From Enterovirga rhinocerotis (lineage in GTDB: Bacteria; Pseudomonadota; Alphaproteobacteria; Rhizobiales; Beijerinckiaceae): a DNA stretch of 64,000 nucleotides. A program made the translations under genes and the position numbers. The first letter of the stretch is position 1. Each line of letters begins with the position of its first letter. The stretch covers positions 1,860,001-1,924,000 of the forward strand of contig NZ_SNZR01000011.1 in NCBI RefSeq assembly GCF_004363955.1. Direction: 5' to 3'. A model generated the notes under the pieces. It was not told where the DNA came from and did not search any database. It saw only the letters and a program-made list of their open reading frames with translations. Positions 28,558-37,106 of this stretch are shown in pieces.

Positions 28558-29175
28558 TCACCGCCCGGGATTGAACCCGCCGACGCCGCCCTCGTTGGTC
28601 GGGAAGAAGCGGCGGCTCGGCGCCTGTTTCGGCTGGACCTCGCGGCCGCGCGGTCCCTCGACGTCGATCTGGCCGGCGGAGTTGGTGCGCCGGGCCTGAC
28701 GCTGCTGGCGGCGTTCGGGACGTGCCGCGGCGGCGACCGGCGCGTCGTCCTTCTCCTTCGCGTCCGCGATGACCGCCGTGCCGCCTTTGCACTCCGTCAG
28801 CCAGACATCGTAGATCGGGTGCTCGACGCCGTGCAGGCCGGGGCTGGCCGCGAACATCCAGCCCGAGAAGATCCGGCGGTACTTGTTCTCGAGCGTGACC
28901 TCGTCGACCTCGATAAAGGCGTCGGTCTGCGGGGTCTCGGTCGGCGGGCGCGAATAGCAGACGCGCGGCGTGATCTGGAGCGCGCCGAACTGCACGGTCT
29001 CGTCCACCGCCACGTCGAACGCGATGATTCGGCCGGTGATCTTGTCGAGACCGGCGAAGACGGCGGTCGGGTTCTTGATCTTGTCCGCCTCGGCAGGCCC
29101 TGCAACGAAGGCGATGGCGCCCGCGAGGAGCGTGCCCGCCGCGAGGGCGGTGACCTTGATGGCTCTCGTCGTCAT
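28558..29175 (-). CDS. Exported DUF2155 protein
   Basis: 205 residues from ATG 29175 with a signal peptide (IKVTALAAGTLLAGAIAFVA). The DUF2155 core includes FAGLDKITGRIIAFDV, FGALQITPRVCYSRPP, TDAFIEVDEV, FSGWMFAASPGLHGVEHPIY and a final Cys in LTECKGG, so two conserved Cys residues may pair in the periplasm. The C-terminal 50 residues are Arg/Gln-rich and disordered. Function unknown. It is adjacent to the NDUFA12-like gene on the same strand, as in many alphaproteobacteria. Confidence 0.88.
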   Translation of the reverse strand: MTTRAIKVTALAAGTLLAGAIAFVAGPAEADKIKNPTAVFAGLDKITGRIIAFDVAVDETVQFGALQITPRVCYSRPPTETPQTDAFIEVDEVTLENKYRRIFSGWMFAASPGLHGVEHPIYDVWLTECKGGTAVIADAKEKDDAPVAAAARPERRQQRQARRTNSAGQIDVEGPRGREVQPKQAPSRRFFPTNEGGVGGFNPGR

Positions 29176-29311
29176 CCGCTGGTCCGATCCCTCGGCGCCG
29201 CCGCGCCGCCCTGGCCGAGGTCCCGCTTCGCCGAGACAGGCGATGCAGGACTCATCCGACACGTCGGGGATGCGTGTTCCACGACCTCTGGACGAAAGTA
29301 TGGCTGCGCGG

Positions 29312-29749
29312 TCAGCCGGCGCGGCCGGCCGCGCCCTCGTCCGGAGACCACGGCACGTAATCGCCCGTCGCCGCGGGGCGCCGGCCGCTCGCGCTCGGCG
29401 ACCCCTGCGGGCGATAGGCCTCGGGCGTGCCGGTCATGTTCGGCAGGTGCGCCATCTCCCACTCGCGCGGCGTGTACTGTTCCTCGCTCGGCGGGACGTT
29501 ATGCGTATGGGCGAGCCAGCCGCGCCAGGAGGGCGGCACGCGCGACATGTCGGCGAGGCCGTTATAGACCACCCAGCGCCGCTCCGGCCCCATGGACGGG
29601 TCGATCATATGGTCGGTGGCCCGGTAATAGACATTGCCGAGCTCGTCCTCGCCGACGCGTTCGCCGCGGCGGCGGGTGTACCAATAGGTCCCCCACGTCT
29701 GGCCGTTCCACCAGGTGAAGGTGCGGGTGAGGAAGTCGATCAGTTTCAT
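29312..29749 (-). CDS. NADH:ubiquinone oxidoreductase subunit NDUFA12-like
   Basis: 145 residues from ATG 29749. Homologue of the mitochondrial complex I accessory subunit B17.2/NDUFA12, with the hallmark WNGQTWGTYWYTRRRGERVG, YYRATDHMIDPSMGPERRWV and WRGWLAHTHNVPPSEEQYTP. It belongs to the peripheral arm of respiratory complex I on the cytoplasmic side. Alphaproteobacteria share this subunit with mitochondria. Confidence 0.95.
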   Translation of the reverse strand: MKLIDFLTRTFTWWNGQTWGTYWYTRRRGERVGEDELGNVYYRATDHMIDPSMGPERRWVVYNGLADMSRVPPSWRGWLAHTHNVPPSEEQYTPREWEMAHLPNMTGTPEAYRPQGSPSASGRRPAATGDYVPWSPDEGAAGRAG

Positions 29750-30222
29750 ACCGGGATCGGAACGCTGGCGCCGTGGCTTCCGGTTAGGCCGAGAGGGCTC
29801 GCCTGTCCAGGGCGCGCGCACATGATGCAGCCTTGCAACGCCTGTCACGTGGTCGCGGGGCATCATCCCCGCCATCCACAGCCGCACACATCAATCGCTC
29901 AGAACGGGCGGATTTCGCCAAGCCCTTGATCCGTCTCGGCAACACTTCCTTAACCGCCGCTCGAACACCATATCTAGCGTCGGAGATCGGACCTTGGCGC
30001 AAGCCCTAGAGAGAACTCGGACGATTGACGATGGTGCGAGACTCGCACTAGCGTCGTTATCCGTTGTGAGCGGCCGCCAGTACGCGGACGTTCGCGGCTC
30101 CCATCGTATCGGGCGTTCATCCCCCTCGGAAGACAGTTTTCCGAGCGCGGCGAAGCTTTGCCCGAGCCGTCGGAGCGACATGATTTTTTGATCGGGGCGG
30201 CGCAAGCCGGAGGGGCGGGACC
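29750..30222. other. 473-base intergenic region upstream of nrdJ
   Basis: I see no gene here. It holds a hairpin (GCGGGG 29855-29860 with CCCCGC 29867-29872), a possible NrdR box (29965-29980), a repeated CTAGCGTCG at 29974-29982 and 30048-30056, a hairpin with 7-bp arms at 30125-30145 and an isolated T6 run near 30182. No cobalamin riboswitch consensus is recognisable although the downstream enzyme uses B12. Confidence 0.5.
29965..29980 (+). promoter_or_regulatory. Possible NrdR box upstream of nrdJ
   Basis: ACACCATATCTAGCGT resembles the NrdR repressor box (core ACACWATATATWG), with a few mismatches. NrdR sites usually come in pairs about 30 bases apart; I find no convincing second copy, so this is tentative. 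Confidence 0.35.
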
Positions 30223-33200
30223 ATGCGGATCGAACGGCGGCACACGAAAGCTGGCAGCTCACCTTATGCAGGCATCGCCTTCCGGACGGCGACGAGCGAG
30301 ATCCGCAATCCGGACGGCTCGACCGTCTTCAAGGCCGAGGGGATCGAGGTTCCGGAGGCCTGGTCGCAGGTCGCCTCCGACGTCCTCGCCCAGAAATATT
30401 TCCGCAAGGCGGGCGTGCCCGCGCGCCTGAAGAAGGTCGAGGAGAACGACGTCCCGTCCTGGCTCTGGCGCTCGGTGCCTGACGAGGACGCGCTCGCGGC
30501 CCTGCCGGAAGGCGAGCGTCTCGGCTCCGAGACGACGGCGAGCCAGGTCTTCGACCGTCTCGCCGGCTGCTGGACCTATTGGGGCTGGAAGGGCGGCTAT
30601 TTCTCGACCGAGGAGGATGCCCGCGCATTCCATGACGAGCTCCGCTTCATGCTGGCCGCGCAGATGTGCGCGCCGAACTCGCCGCAATGGTTCAATACCG
30701 GCCTGCATTGGGCCTACGGCATCGACGGGCCGGGCCAGGGCCATTTCTACGTCGACCCCTTCACCGGCACGCTGACCTCCTCCGCCTCGGCCTACGAGCA
30801 TCCGCAGCCCCATGCCTGCTTCATCCAGGGCGTCGGGGACGATCTCGTCAACGAGGGCGGCATCATGGACCTCTGGGTGCGCGAGGCGCGCCTGTTCAAA
30901 TACGGCTCGGGCACCGGCTCGAATTTCTCGCGCCTGCGCGGCGAGGGCGAGCGGCTGTCCGGCGGCGGCAAGTCCTCCGGCCTGATGTCCTTCCTCAAGA
31001 TCGGCGACCGCGCGGCCGGCGCCATCAAGTCGGGCGGCACGACGCGCCGGGCGGCCAAGATGGTCGTCGTCGACATCGATCACCCCGATATCGAGACCTA
31101 TATCGACTGGAAGGTGCGCGAGGAGCAGAAGGTCGCGGCGCTCGTCACCGGCTCGAAGGTCGTCAAGAAGCACCTGAAGGCGGTGCTGAAGGCCTGCGTC
31201 CAGTGCGAAGCCGAGGGCGACGCCTGTTTCGACCCCGAGAAGAACCCCGCCCTCAAGCGCGAGATCAAGCTGGCGCGCCGCTCCCAGGTGCCGGACAACT
31301 ACATCCGCCGCGTCATCCAGCAGGCGCGGATGGGCACGACCGAGCTCGATTTCCCGGTCTTCGACACCGATTGGGATTCGGAGGCCTACCTCACGGTCGC
31401 GGGCCAGAACTCGAACAACTCCGTCTCGCTCACGGACGACTTCCTGCGCGCGGTCGAGGGTGATGGCAACTGGCACCTCAACGGCCGCACCACGGGCAAG
31501 GTCACGAAGACCCTGAAGGCGCGCGACCTCTGGGACAAGATCAGCGCCGCCGCCTGGGCCTCCGCCGATCCGGGCCTGCATTTCAACACGACGATGAACG
31601 ACTGGCACACCTGCCCGGCGGGCGGGCGGATCAGGGCGTCGAACCCCTGCTCCGAGTACATGTTCCTGGACGACACGGCGTGCAACTTAGCGTCGGCTAA
31701 TCTTCTGACGTTCTACGATCGCGAGACGCGGCGCTTCGACGTCGAGAGCTACGAGCACCTCTGCCGGCTCTGGACCGTCGTGCTCGAGATCTCGGTCATG
31801 ATGGCCCAGTTCCCCTCGAAGGAGATCGCGGCGCTCTCCTATGAGTACCGCACGCTCGGCCTCGGCTACGCCAATATCGGCGGCCTGCTCATGACGATGG
31901 GCCTCGGCTACGATTCGGAGGAGGCCCGCTCGCTCTGCGGCGCCCTCACCGCCATCATGACGGGCACGAGCTACGCGACCTCGGCCGAGATGGCGAAGGA
32001 ACTCGGCCCCTTCCCCCGCTACGAGGAGAACGCGGAGGCGATGCTGCGGGTCATCCGCAACCACCGCCGCGCCGCCCATGGCGAGACCTTCGGCTACGAA
32101 TTCCTGCAGCAGAACCCGGTCCCGCTGGACCGGGCCCATTGCCCGCAGGTCGACCTCGTCCAGCACGCGGCCGCCGCCTGGGACAAGGCGCTCGACCTCG
32201 GCAAGCGCCACGGCTTCCGCAACGCCCAGGCCACCGTCATCGCGCCGACCGGCACGATCGGCCTCGTGATGGATTGCGACACGACCGGGATCGAGCCCGA
32301 CTTCGCGCTCGTGAAGTTCAAGAAGCTCGCCGGCGGCGGCTATTTCAAGATCATCAACCGCGCCGTGCCGGACGCCCTCCGCGCGCTCGGCTACCGCGAG
32401 CACGAGATCGCCGAGATCGAGGCCTATGCGGTCGGCCACGGCTCGATGAAGCAGGCTCCGGCCATCAACCCCTCGACGCTGAAGGCCAAGGGCTTCACCG
32501 ACGAGGCGATCGCCGCCGCCGAGGCGGGCATGAAGAGCGCCTTCGACATCAAGTTCGTGTTCAACAAATGGACGCTCGGCGCCGATTTCCTCGTGCAGGT
32601 CCTGAAGGTGCCGGCCGAGAAGCTGGAGGACCCGTCCTTCGAGTTGCTCCGCCATCTCGGCTTCTCGAAGGACGACATCGAGGCCGCCAACGTCCATGTC
32701 TGCGGGGCGATGACGCTGGAAGGCGCGCCGCACCTCAAGACCGAGCATTACAGCGTCTTCGACTGCGCCAATCCCTGCGGGCGGCTCGGCAAGCGCTACC
32801 TCTCGGTCGAGAGCCACATCCGCATGATGGCGGCGGCGCAGCCCTTCATCTCGGGCGCGATCTCGAAGACCATCAACATGCCGAACGACGCGACCATCGA
32901 GGATTGCTCCAAGGCCTACATGCTGTCCTGGCGCCTCGCGCTGAAGGCGAACGCCCTCTACCGCGACGGCTCGAAGCTGTCGCAGCCGCTCAACTCCGCC
33001 CTCGTCTCGGATGACGAGGACGAGGTGGAGGATGCGGTCGACGCCCTCCTCGCGCAGCCGACGGCGGCCCGCACGGCGCAGATCGCCGAGCGCATCGTCG
33101 AGAAGGTGATCGAGCGGGTCGAGCGCGTCGAGGTCGAGGTGCCGGTCCGCCTGCGCGAGAAGATGCCCGACCGGCGCACCGGCTACATCCAGAAGGCCGT

Positions 33201-33963
33201 GGTCGGCGGCCACAAGGTCTATATCCATACCGGCGAATACAATGACGGCCGGCTCGGCGAGATCTTCATCGACATGCACAAGGAGGGCGCGGCCTTCCGG
33301 GCGATGATGAACAACTTCGCCATCGCCATCTCGCTCGGCCTGCAATACGGCGTGCCGCTCGAGGAATACGTGGAAGCCTTCACCTTCACCCGCTTCGAGC
33401 CGGCCGGCTTCGTGACGGGGAACGAGCGCATCAAGAACGCGACCTCGATCCTCGACTACGTCTTCCGCGAGCTCGCCGTCTCCTATCTCGGCCGCACCGA
33501 TCTCGCCCATGTGAACCCCGAGGAGATCGGCCACGACGTCCTCGGCTCGGGCGAGACCGAGGGCCGCGCGGCCGGATCGGGCGGCGCGGTCGCTCCGGAC
33601 GAGGCCCCGGCCGCCCTCCCCGCCGGCATCGCCTCCTCGGGCTTCCTGCGCGGCAAGCCCGCGGCGCTCACGGTCTTCGAAGGCGGCCGCTCCACCGGCG
33701 GCTACGCCACGGCCGGCGCCACGGCGCTGAAGGCGGAGGAGGTGGTCGAGCCCACGGGACAGCTCGGCTTCCTCGCCATCGCCGAAGCGCCCCCGGTCTC
33801 GAAGGCCTCGGTCCGCGAAGCCACAGTCGCCGAACGCCGCACCGAAGCGCGCATGAAGGGCTACGAGGGCGAAGCCTGCCCCGAATGCGCCAACTTCACC
33901 CTGGTGCGCAACGGGACGTGCCTGAAGTGCGACACGTGCGGGAGCACGACGGGGTGTAGTTGA
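30223..33963 (+). CDS. nrdJ: Adenosylcobalamin-dependent (class II) ribonucleotide reductase
   Basis: Reduces ribonucleotides to deoxyribonucleotides with B12 and no need for oxygen. 1246 residues, the long form typical of alphaproteobacteria. The catalytic NPCSE is at 474-478 (Cys476 is the radical site). Other parts seen are [20 protein letters not shown] near 147-166, [32 protein letters not shown], and the [11 protein letters not shown] phosphate loop. The C-terminus has a CxxC-type tail ([20 protein letters not shown]), which acts in reductant shuttling or zinc binding. The foreign AAA ATPase gene follows directly. Confidence 0.97.
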   Translation: MRIERRHTKAGSSPYAGIAFRTATSEIRNPDGSTVFKAEGIEVPEAWSQVASDVLAQKYFRKAGVPARLKKVEENDVPSWLWRSVPDEDALAALPEGERLGSETTASQVFDRLAGCWTYWGWKGGYFSTEEDARAFHDELRFMLAAQMCAPNSPQWFNTGLHWAYGIDGPGQGHFYVDPFTGTLTSSASAYEHPQPHACFIQGVGDDLVNEGGIMDLWVREARLFKYGSGTGSNFSRLRGEGERLSGGGKSSGLMSFLKIGDRAAGAIKSGGTTRRAAKMVVVDIDHPDIETYIDWKVREEQKVAALVTGSKVVKKHLKAVLKACVQCEAEGDACFDPEKNPALKREIKLARRSQVPDNYIRRVIQQARMGTTELDFPVFDTDWDSEAYLTVAGQNSNNSVSLTDDFLRAVEGDGNWHLNGRTTGKVTKTLKARDLWDKISAAAWASADPGLHFNTTMNDWHTCPAGGRIRASNPCSEYMFLDDTACNLASANLLTFYDRETRRFDVESYEHLCRLWTVVLEISVMMAQFPSKEIAALSYEYRTLGLGYANIGGLLMTMGLGYDSEEARSLCGALTAIMTGTSYATSAEMAKELGPFPRYEENAEAMLRVIRNHRRAAHGETFGYEFLQQNPVPLDRAHCPQVDLVQHAAAAWDKALDLGKRHGFRNAQATVIAPTGTIGLVMDCDTTGIEPDFALVKFKKLAGGGYFKIINRAVPDALRALGYREHEIAEIEAYAVGHGSMKQAPAINPSTLKAKGFTDEAIAAAEAGMKSAFDIKFVFNKWTLGADFLVQVLKVPAEKLEDPSFELLRHLGFSKDDIEAANVHVCGAMTLEGAPHLKTEHYSVFDCANPCGRLGKRYLSVESHIRMMAAAQPFISGAISKTINMPNDATIEDCSKAYMLSWRLALKANALYRDGSKLSQPLNSALVSDDEDEVEDAVDALLAQPTAARTAQIAERIVEKVIERVERVEVEVPVRLREKMPDRRTGYIQKAVVGGHKVYIHTGEYNDGRLGEIFIDMHKEGAAFRAMMNNFAIAISLGLQYGVPLEEYVEAFTFTRFEPAGFVTGNERIKNATSILDYVFRELAVSYLGRTDLAHVNPEEIGHDVLGSGETEGRAAGSGGAVAPDEAPAALPAGIASSGFLRGKPAALTVFEGGRSTGGYATAGATALKAEEVVEPTGQLGFLAIAEAPPVSKASVREATVAERRTEARMKGYEGEACPECANFTLVRNGTCLKCDTCGSTTGCS

Positions 33964-34056
33964 AGGGCCGCATACGCCACCTTTACTTTGGCCAAATAAA
34001 AGATGCGCTGAGCGACCTAGCCAATCAGGCCGCTCTCCGCCAAATCGGGGGCGCAG

Positions 34057-35298
34057 ATGAATCGCGACGACTTTCTGAAGGTAAGAAATTCTTATCTTAC
34101 CTCAGCGAGCCCGATTCAGTCTCCCGAGCATCTGAAAGGCCGTGAGCGCTCGCTGAGCGCGCTAGTAGACGCATTGAGCTCACCCGGTAGACATGCGTTT
34201 ATATTTGGTCATCGAGGCGTCGGAAAGACATCATTATCTCAAACAGCAGCATTTCAGCTGCAGAACTCTCACGGATCTCCTATTTTATTAGGATGCGATC
34301 AATCATCGACCTTCGATTCATTATGCTCCGAGGCAATAAAACAGGCTCTAAACATAAGCCCCCTTGAGCGAAAAGGACAGATGAAATTCAACCTTGGCGC
34401 CAGTGTAGCTTCGCTAGGAGGCGCCACTGTTGGATTTGACAGAGCAAAAGAAGGCACTCAAATAGCTATAAGCTCAGCGAATTCTGCTGTTTCATATTTT
34501 TCTGCCGTAACGAAGTATTTGGGATTTGGACTGATAGTTGTAATTGACGAATTCGATAAACTTCAGAATCAAAATGATCACGCAAAATTTGCATCACTGA
34601 TTAAACTGTCAAGTGATCAAAAAATACCCGTCAAATTTATCTTGTGCGGCATCGGGGAAACAATTGAGCTAATTTTTAAGGAGCACGAGTCTGTATCTCG
34701 ACAAGTTCACTCCGAAGCCGTAAGTCAATTGAATCTACAAGCCAGACTGGATATAATTGAAGATGCCGAGAAAGCACTTTTCATACATATGAAATCTGAT
34801 TTCAAATACAGAATAGCTCAAATAAGCGATGGATTCCCGTCGTTTGTGCATCTGATAGCCGAGAAGATATTCACCGCGGCCTTCGACGCGGGAGAGACTG
34901 AAGTTACGAGCGAATCGTACAGAGACGGATTGGAACAGGCGATAGTCTCTGTAGAATTCTCCATGAGAACTAGATACGAGAAAGCACTTCACAAAAACAC
35001 CAGAACCTATGAACCCATAATATGGGCCCTAGCGAATGATAAACTTCTTGAATTGAACGTAGACGATACATGGAGAAACTATCTAAAAGTCTGCGATCAG
35101 ATGAATATCACGCCATCTTCTCGCCAAAATATGAATACAAAACTTAATCAATTAACGCAAGAGCCGTATGGATGCCTGCTTTTCAAGCCACGAAGATCTA
35201 ATTATACATTTTCTGAGAAAATGATGAGAGGGTACGCCCGGTTAAGAGCCGCAAGGGATGGGTGCATGCTGGGCCCAGAGAACCCAGCGGCGACATAG
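34057..35298 (+). CDS. AAA/ORC-like P-loop ATPase of foreign base composition
   Basis: 413 residues. After a short N-terminal helix comes a P-loop module: Walker A GHRGVGKT (51-58), Walker B LIVVIDEFDKL (159-169), and a sensor-like KFILCGIGET (193-202). The C-terminal half is helical and ends in a possible winged-helix region (about 300-400). No nuclease or protease domain is recognised. Codon use is strikingly AT-rich (many AAA, ATA, TTA codons) against very GC-rich neighbours, so the gene is recently acquired. Similar lone AAA ATPases occur in defence and mobile contexts; function here is unknown. The ribosome site is a G-run before ATG 34057. Confidence 0.8.
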   Translation: MNRDDFLKVRNSYLTSASPIQSPEHLKGRERSLSALVDALSSPGRHAFIFGHRGVGKTSLSQTAAFQLQNSHGSPILLGCDQSSTFDSLCSEAIKQALNISPLERKGQMKFNLGASVASLGGATVGFDRAKEGTQIAISSANSAVSYFSAVTKYLGFGLIVVIDEFDKLQNQNDHAKFASLIKLSSDQKIPVKFILCGIGETIELIFKEHESVSRQVHSEAVSQLNLQARLDIIEDAEKALFIHMKSDFKYRIAQISDGFPSFVHLIAEKIFTAAFDAGETEVTSESYRDGLEQAIVSVEFSMRTRYEKALHKNTRTYEPIIWALANDKLLELNVDDTWRNYLKVCDQMNITPSSRQNMNTKLNQLTQEPYGCLLFKPRRSNYTFSEKMMRGYARLRAARDGCMLGPENPAAT

Positions 35299-35330
35299 TA
35301 TTTCGGAACAACCATCGCCCAACGCGCAGT

Positions 35331-35373
35331 GCGTGCTTCGAGACGGGCTGCTGCGCAGCCCTCCTCAGCATGA
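35331..35373. repeat. REP-like palindromic element A
   Basis: Starts GCGTGCTTCGAGACG, then hairpin GGGCTG-CTGCG-CAGCCC (35345-35361), then TCCTCAGCATGA. The flanks are shared with elements B and C while the stem differs. It lies just downstream of the GIY-YIG gene. Confidence 0.75.
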
Positions 35374-35388
35374 CTCCGTTGGGAGTTG

Positions 35389-35685
35389 CTAGGCGGGCGG
35401 ATCGCGCCTCGCCCTAGAACCCAACAGCCGGATGCGCTCCCAATCGCCCGCGATCAACGCCTCCTTCTTGGCCCGGCTCCAGCCCTTGATCCGTCGCTCG
35501 GCGGCGATGGCATCGAGGATGTCCTGGAACTCCTCCGCCCAGACGAGCACCACGGGACGCCGGCGCGCCGTAGTGCCGTCCATCTCGCCGCCCTGGTGCT
35601 GGCCGATGCGGGTGTCGAGGTCGCTCGTGCAGCCGACATGGAACGAGCCGTCGGTACAACGCAGCATGGAGGCCCAGAACGGCAT
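35389..35685 (-). CDS. GIY-YIG endonuclease-superfamily protein
   Basis: 98 residues, a stand-alone UPF0213/YhbQ-like GIY-YIG domain. Seen are the strand and turn MLRCTDGSFHVGCTSDLDTR, the catalytic-type Arg, and the C-terminal FQDILDAIAAERRIKGWSRA with the conserved Glu-Arg helix. The first canonical GIY is replaced by ASM and the second Tyr by His-Val, so activity is uncertain. Such small genes are often near palindromic repeats in Hyphomicrobiales; here elements A and B flank it on each side. Confidence 0.82.
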   Translation of the reverse strand: MPFWASMLRCTDGSFHVGCTSDLDTRIGQHQGGEMDGTTARRRPVVLVWAEEFQDILDAIAAERRIKGWSRAKKEALIAGDWERIRLLGSRARRDPPA

Positions 35686-35700
35686 CGGCGGCGCCCGATT

Positions 35701-35743
35701 GCGTGCTTCGAGACGGCGGCCCTCGGCCGCCTCCTCAGCATGA
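35701..35743. repeat. REP-like palindromic element B
   Basis: Same flanks as element A (GCGTGCTTCGAGACG at 35701, TCCTCAGCATGA to 35743) with a different stem, GGCGGC/GCCGCC (35715-35720 and 35726-35731). It lies just upstream of the GIY-YIG start codon. Confidence 0.75.
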
Positions 35744-35814
35744 GGCCGCTGAGATTGCGCGGCAACGGCACCGGTCGATCCACCCGACGCTCCTCATCCT
35801 GCGGTGCTCGGCCC

Positions 35815-35838
35815 GCATCTCGGGTGTTCCCGAGATGC
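35815..35838. repeat. Inverted repeat within the repeat cluster
   Basis: GCATCTCGG and CCGAGATGC arms form a stem over 35815-35838. It sits between CTCATCCTG (35793-35801) and CCTCGAAGGACAC (35885-35897), which resemble the reverse orientation of the A/B/C flanks and so mark a diverged inverted element. Confidence 0.5.
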
Positions 35839-35908
35839 GCACCGACGGGTGCTCAAGTCGGCAACAGCCGATTTGGGTGCCGAGCCTCGAAGGACACCCG
35901 ACGCTGGT

Positions 35909-35951
35909 GCGTGCTTCGAGGCTCGCCATGCGGGCGAGCACCTCAGCATGA
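35909..35951. repeat. REP-like palindromic element C
   Basis: Third copy with flanks GCGTGCTTCGAG and CCTCAGCATGA and stem GCTCGCC-ATGCG-GGCGAGC (35921-35939). It ends a few bases from the 3' end of the second helix-turn-helix gene. Confidence 0.7.
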
Positions 35952-35966
35952 GGAAGGGAGGGAATT

Positions 35967-36509
35967 CTATGTCGTCAGCCACCCAGCGACGCCTCGGCGG
36001 TCGACCGAGCCGAACCGGCTGCGCCCTCTCCTCGGCCTGCGCTGCCCCCGTAACCGCCCGCTCTCGTTCGGGAGGTGACATCCCGCATTACCCAGCCGCC
36101 TTCGCTTCGGCCCGATCCCCGCGGCATGCGCGTCCCGCGCCTCCAGCACCAGCGCGAGGGCCTGTTCCATCGCCGCGAGATCAGCGGCGTCCGAGGCGAG
36201 GAGGGTTTCGGCCTTCACGAGGAGGCGCCACGGGAGGGTGCGCGCGCCCTGGCGGATGATGGCACGCGGCGTGTCGCTCAATTCGTCGAGGGGCCGGGCG
36301 CTTCCCGGCGGACGGCGCCAGCCGCCCGAGCGGGCCCACCGGCTCACCGTCATGTGCGAAACGCCGACGATGGCAGCGATCTCCTTCTGGCCGAGGCGCG
36401 TCTCCTCGACGAGTTCGCGGACCTGCGCGACGACATCGTCGCCATAGGGCTGCCCCTGGCCGCCGAGCGGGCCGACCGTCAGCCGGACGAGACCTTCGCC
36501 CCACCTCAC
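35967..36509 (-). CDS. Helix-turn-helix protein, second of a tandem pair
   Basis: 180 residues from GTG 36509, whose GTGA overlaps the stop of the preceding gene. Residues about 22-66 (PYGDDVVAQVRELVEETRLG, then EIAAIVGVSHMTVSRWARSG) are a helix-turn-helix similar to residues 28-72 of the upstream gene product, so the genes arose by duplication. After a middle part (PWRLLVKAETLLASDAADLA) the C-terminal ~50 residues are Arg-rich and may be non-native. Function unknown; DNA binding is inferred. Confidence 0.6.
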   Translation of the reverse strand: MRWGEGLVRLTVGPLGGQGQPYGDDVVAQVRELVEETRLGQKEIAAIVGVSHMTVSRWARSGGWRRPPGSARPLDELSDTPRAIIRQGARTLPWRLLVKAETLLASDAADLAAMEQALALVLEARDAHAAGIGPKRRRLGNAGCHLPNESGRLRGQRRPRRGRSRFGSVDRRGVAGWLTT

Positions 36510-36943
36510 GGCGCGGCTTCGCGCGAGCGGACCGGCCGCAGCGCGGCCCGCACGCGGCCGAGCAGGGTGCGCGCCCGGGACAGGCGCTCGGAATCGTCGG
36601 TCTCGGCAATGCGGACGGACTCGCGCTCCGCCATCGCCTCCAGCCTCCGCAAGGCTGCGCGGCAGCGACGCGTGAAACCGGCCCGCTCCAGGCCGACCTT
36701 CCGCGTCGACAGGGAGGCATCCGCCGGCCGCCGCCAGCCGTGGCGCGTCTTCCAGGCGTGGACGGTGGCGACGCCCACACCGACCCGCGCCGCGATCGCG
36801 GCTTCCGGCCAGGTGGTTCCGACGATCAGGACGCGGACCTGCTCGACGACGTCGGCCACATAGCGGCGTCCCTTTCCGCGCCGGCGGCGCTCCGGGCGCG
36901 GCGGGGAGACGAGGAGGGGCGGAAGACGAGGGCGGCGTCGCAT
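36506..36943 (-). CDS. Helix-turn-helix protein, first of a tandem pair
   Basis: 145 residues from ATG 36943. A basic N-terminus (RPERRRRGKGRR) precedes a helix-turn-helix at about 28-72 (YVADVVEQVRVLIVGTTWPE, then AARVGVGVATVHAWKTRHGW), followed by an Arg/Glu-rich helical tail. It resembles the DNA-binding part of transposase-like or terminase-small-subunit-like HTH proteins, but no recombinase domain follows. Its TGA overlaps the GTG start of the paralogous gene downstream. A TATATATAC stretch just upstream may be part of its promoter. Confidence 0.6.
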   Translation of the reverse strand: MRRRPRLPPLLVSPPRPERRRRGKGRRYVADVVEQVRVLIVGTTWPEAAIAARVGVGVATVHAWKTRHGWRRPADASLSTRKVGLERAGFTRRCRAALRRLEAMAERESVRIAETDDSERLSRARTLLGRVRAALRPVRSREAAP

Positions 36944-37000
36944 GACATAGGTATATATACCCAAACACGCCAATGACGCGAGTCGAATGGGTGCCGCAGC

Positions 37001-37084
37001 GTCATCGCGGGGAGCGGAGCGACGAAGCAAGGCGGGGGCCGTCTGCGCCGAGGTTCTGGATTGCTTCGCTACGCTCGCAAGGAC
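37001..37084. repeat. Imperfect inverted repeat
   Basis: Left arm GTCATCGCGGGGAGCGGAGC continuing to GACGAAGCAA (37001-37030) and right arm TTGCTTCGCTACGCTCGCAA then GGAC (37061-37084) are imperfect reverse complements around a 30-base centre. This is the familiar GTCATtGCGAG...GAAGCAAT type of intergenic palindrome of Hyphomicrobiales. It lies between the HTH pair and the L,D-transpeptidase gene end. Confidence 0.7.
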
Positions 37085-37106
37085 GGGGGCGGAAGCCCCC
37101 CGCCCC

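Noticed and set aside
29750-30222. Possible cobalamin riboswitch upstream of nrdJ
   Set aside because: I cannot find the B12-box or the conserved core; only simple hairpins are visible.
31687-33534. 615-codon minus-strand open frame inside nrdJ
   Set aside because: Antisense artefact of GC-rich codons; the nrdJ product is certain.
33960-34145. Short ORF overlapping the end of nrdJ
   Set aside because: Overlaps the AAA ATPase start in another frame, has no ribosome site and no recognisable sequence.
36075-36863. Plus-strand 262-codon open frame opposite the two HTH genes
   Set aside because: The minus-strand translations contain two clear and mutually similar helix-turn-helix segments; the plus-strand frame is featureless.
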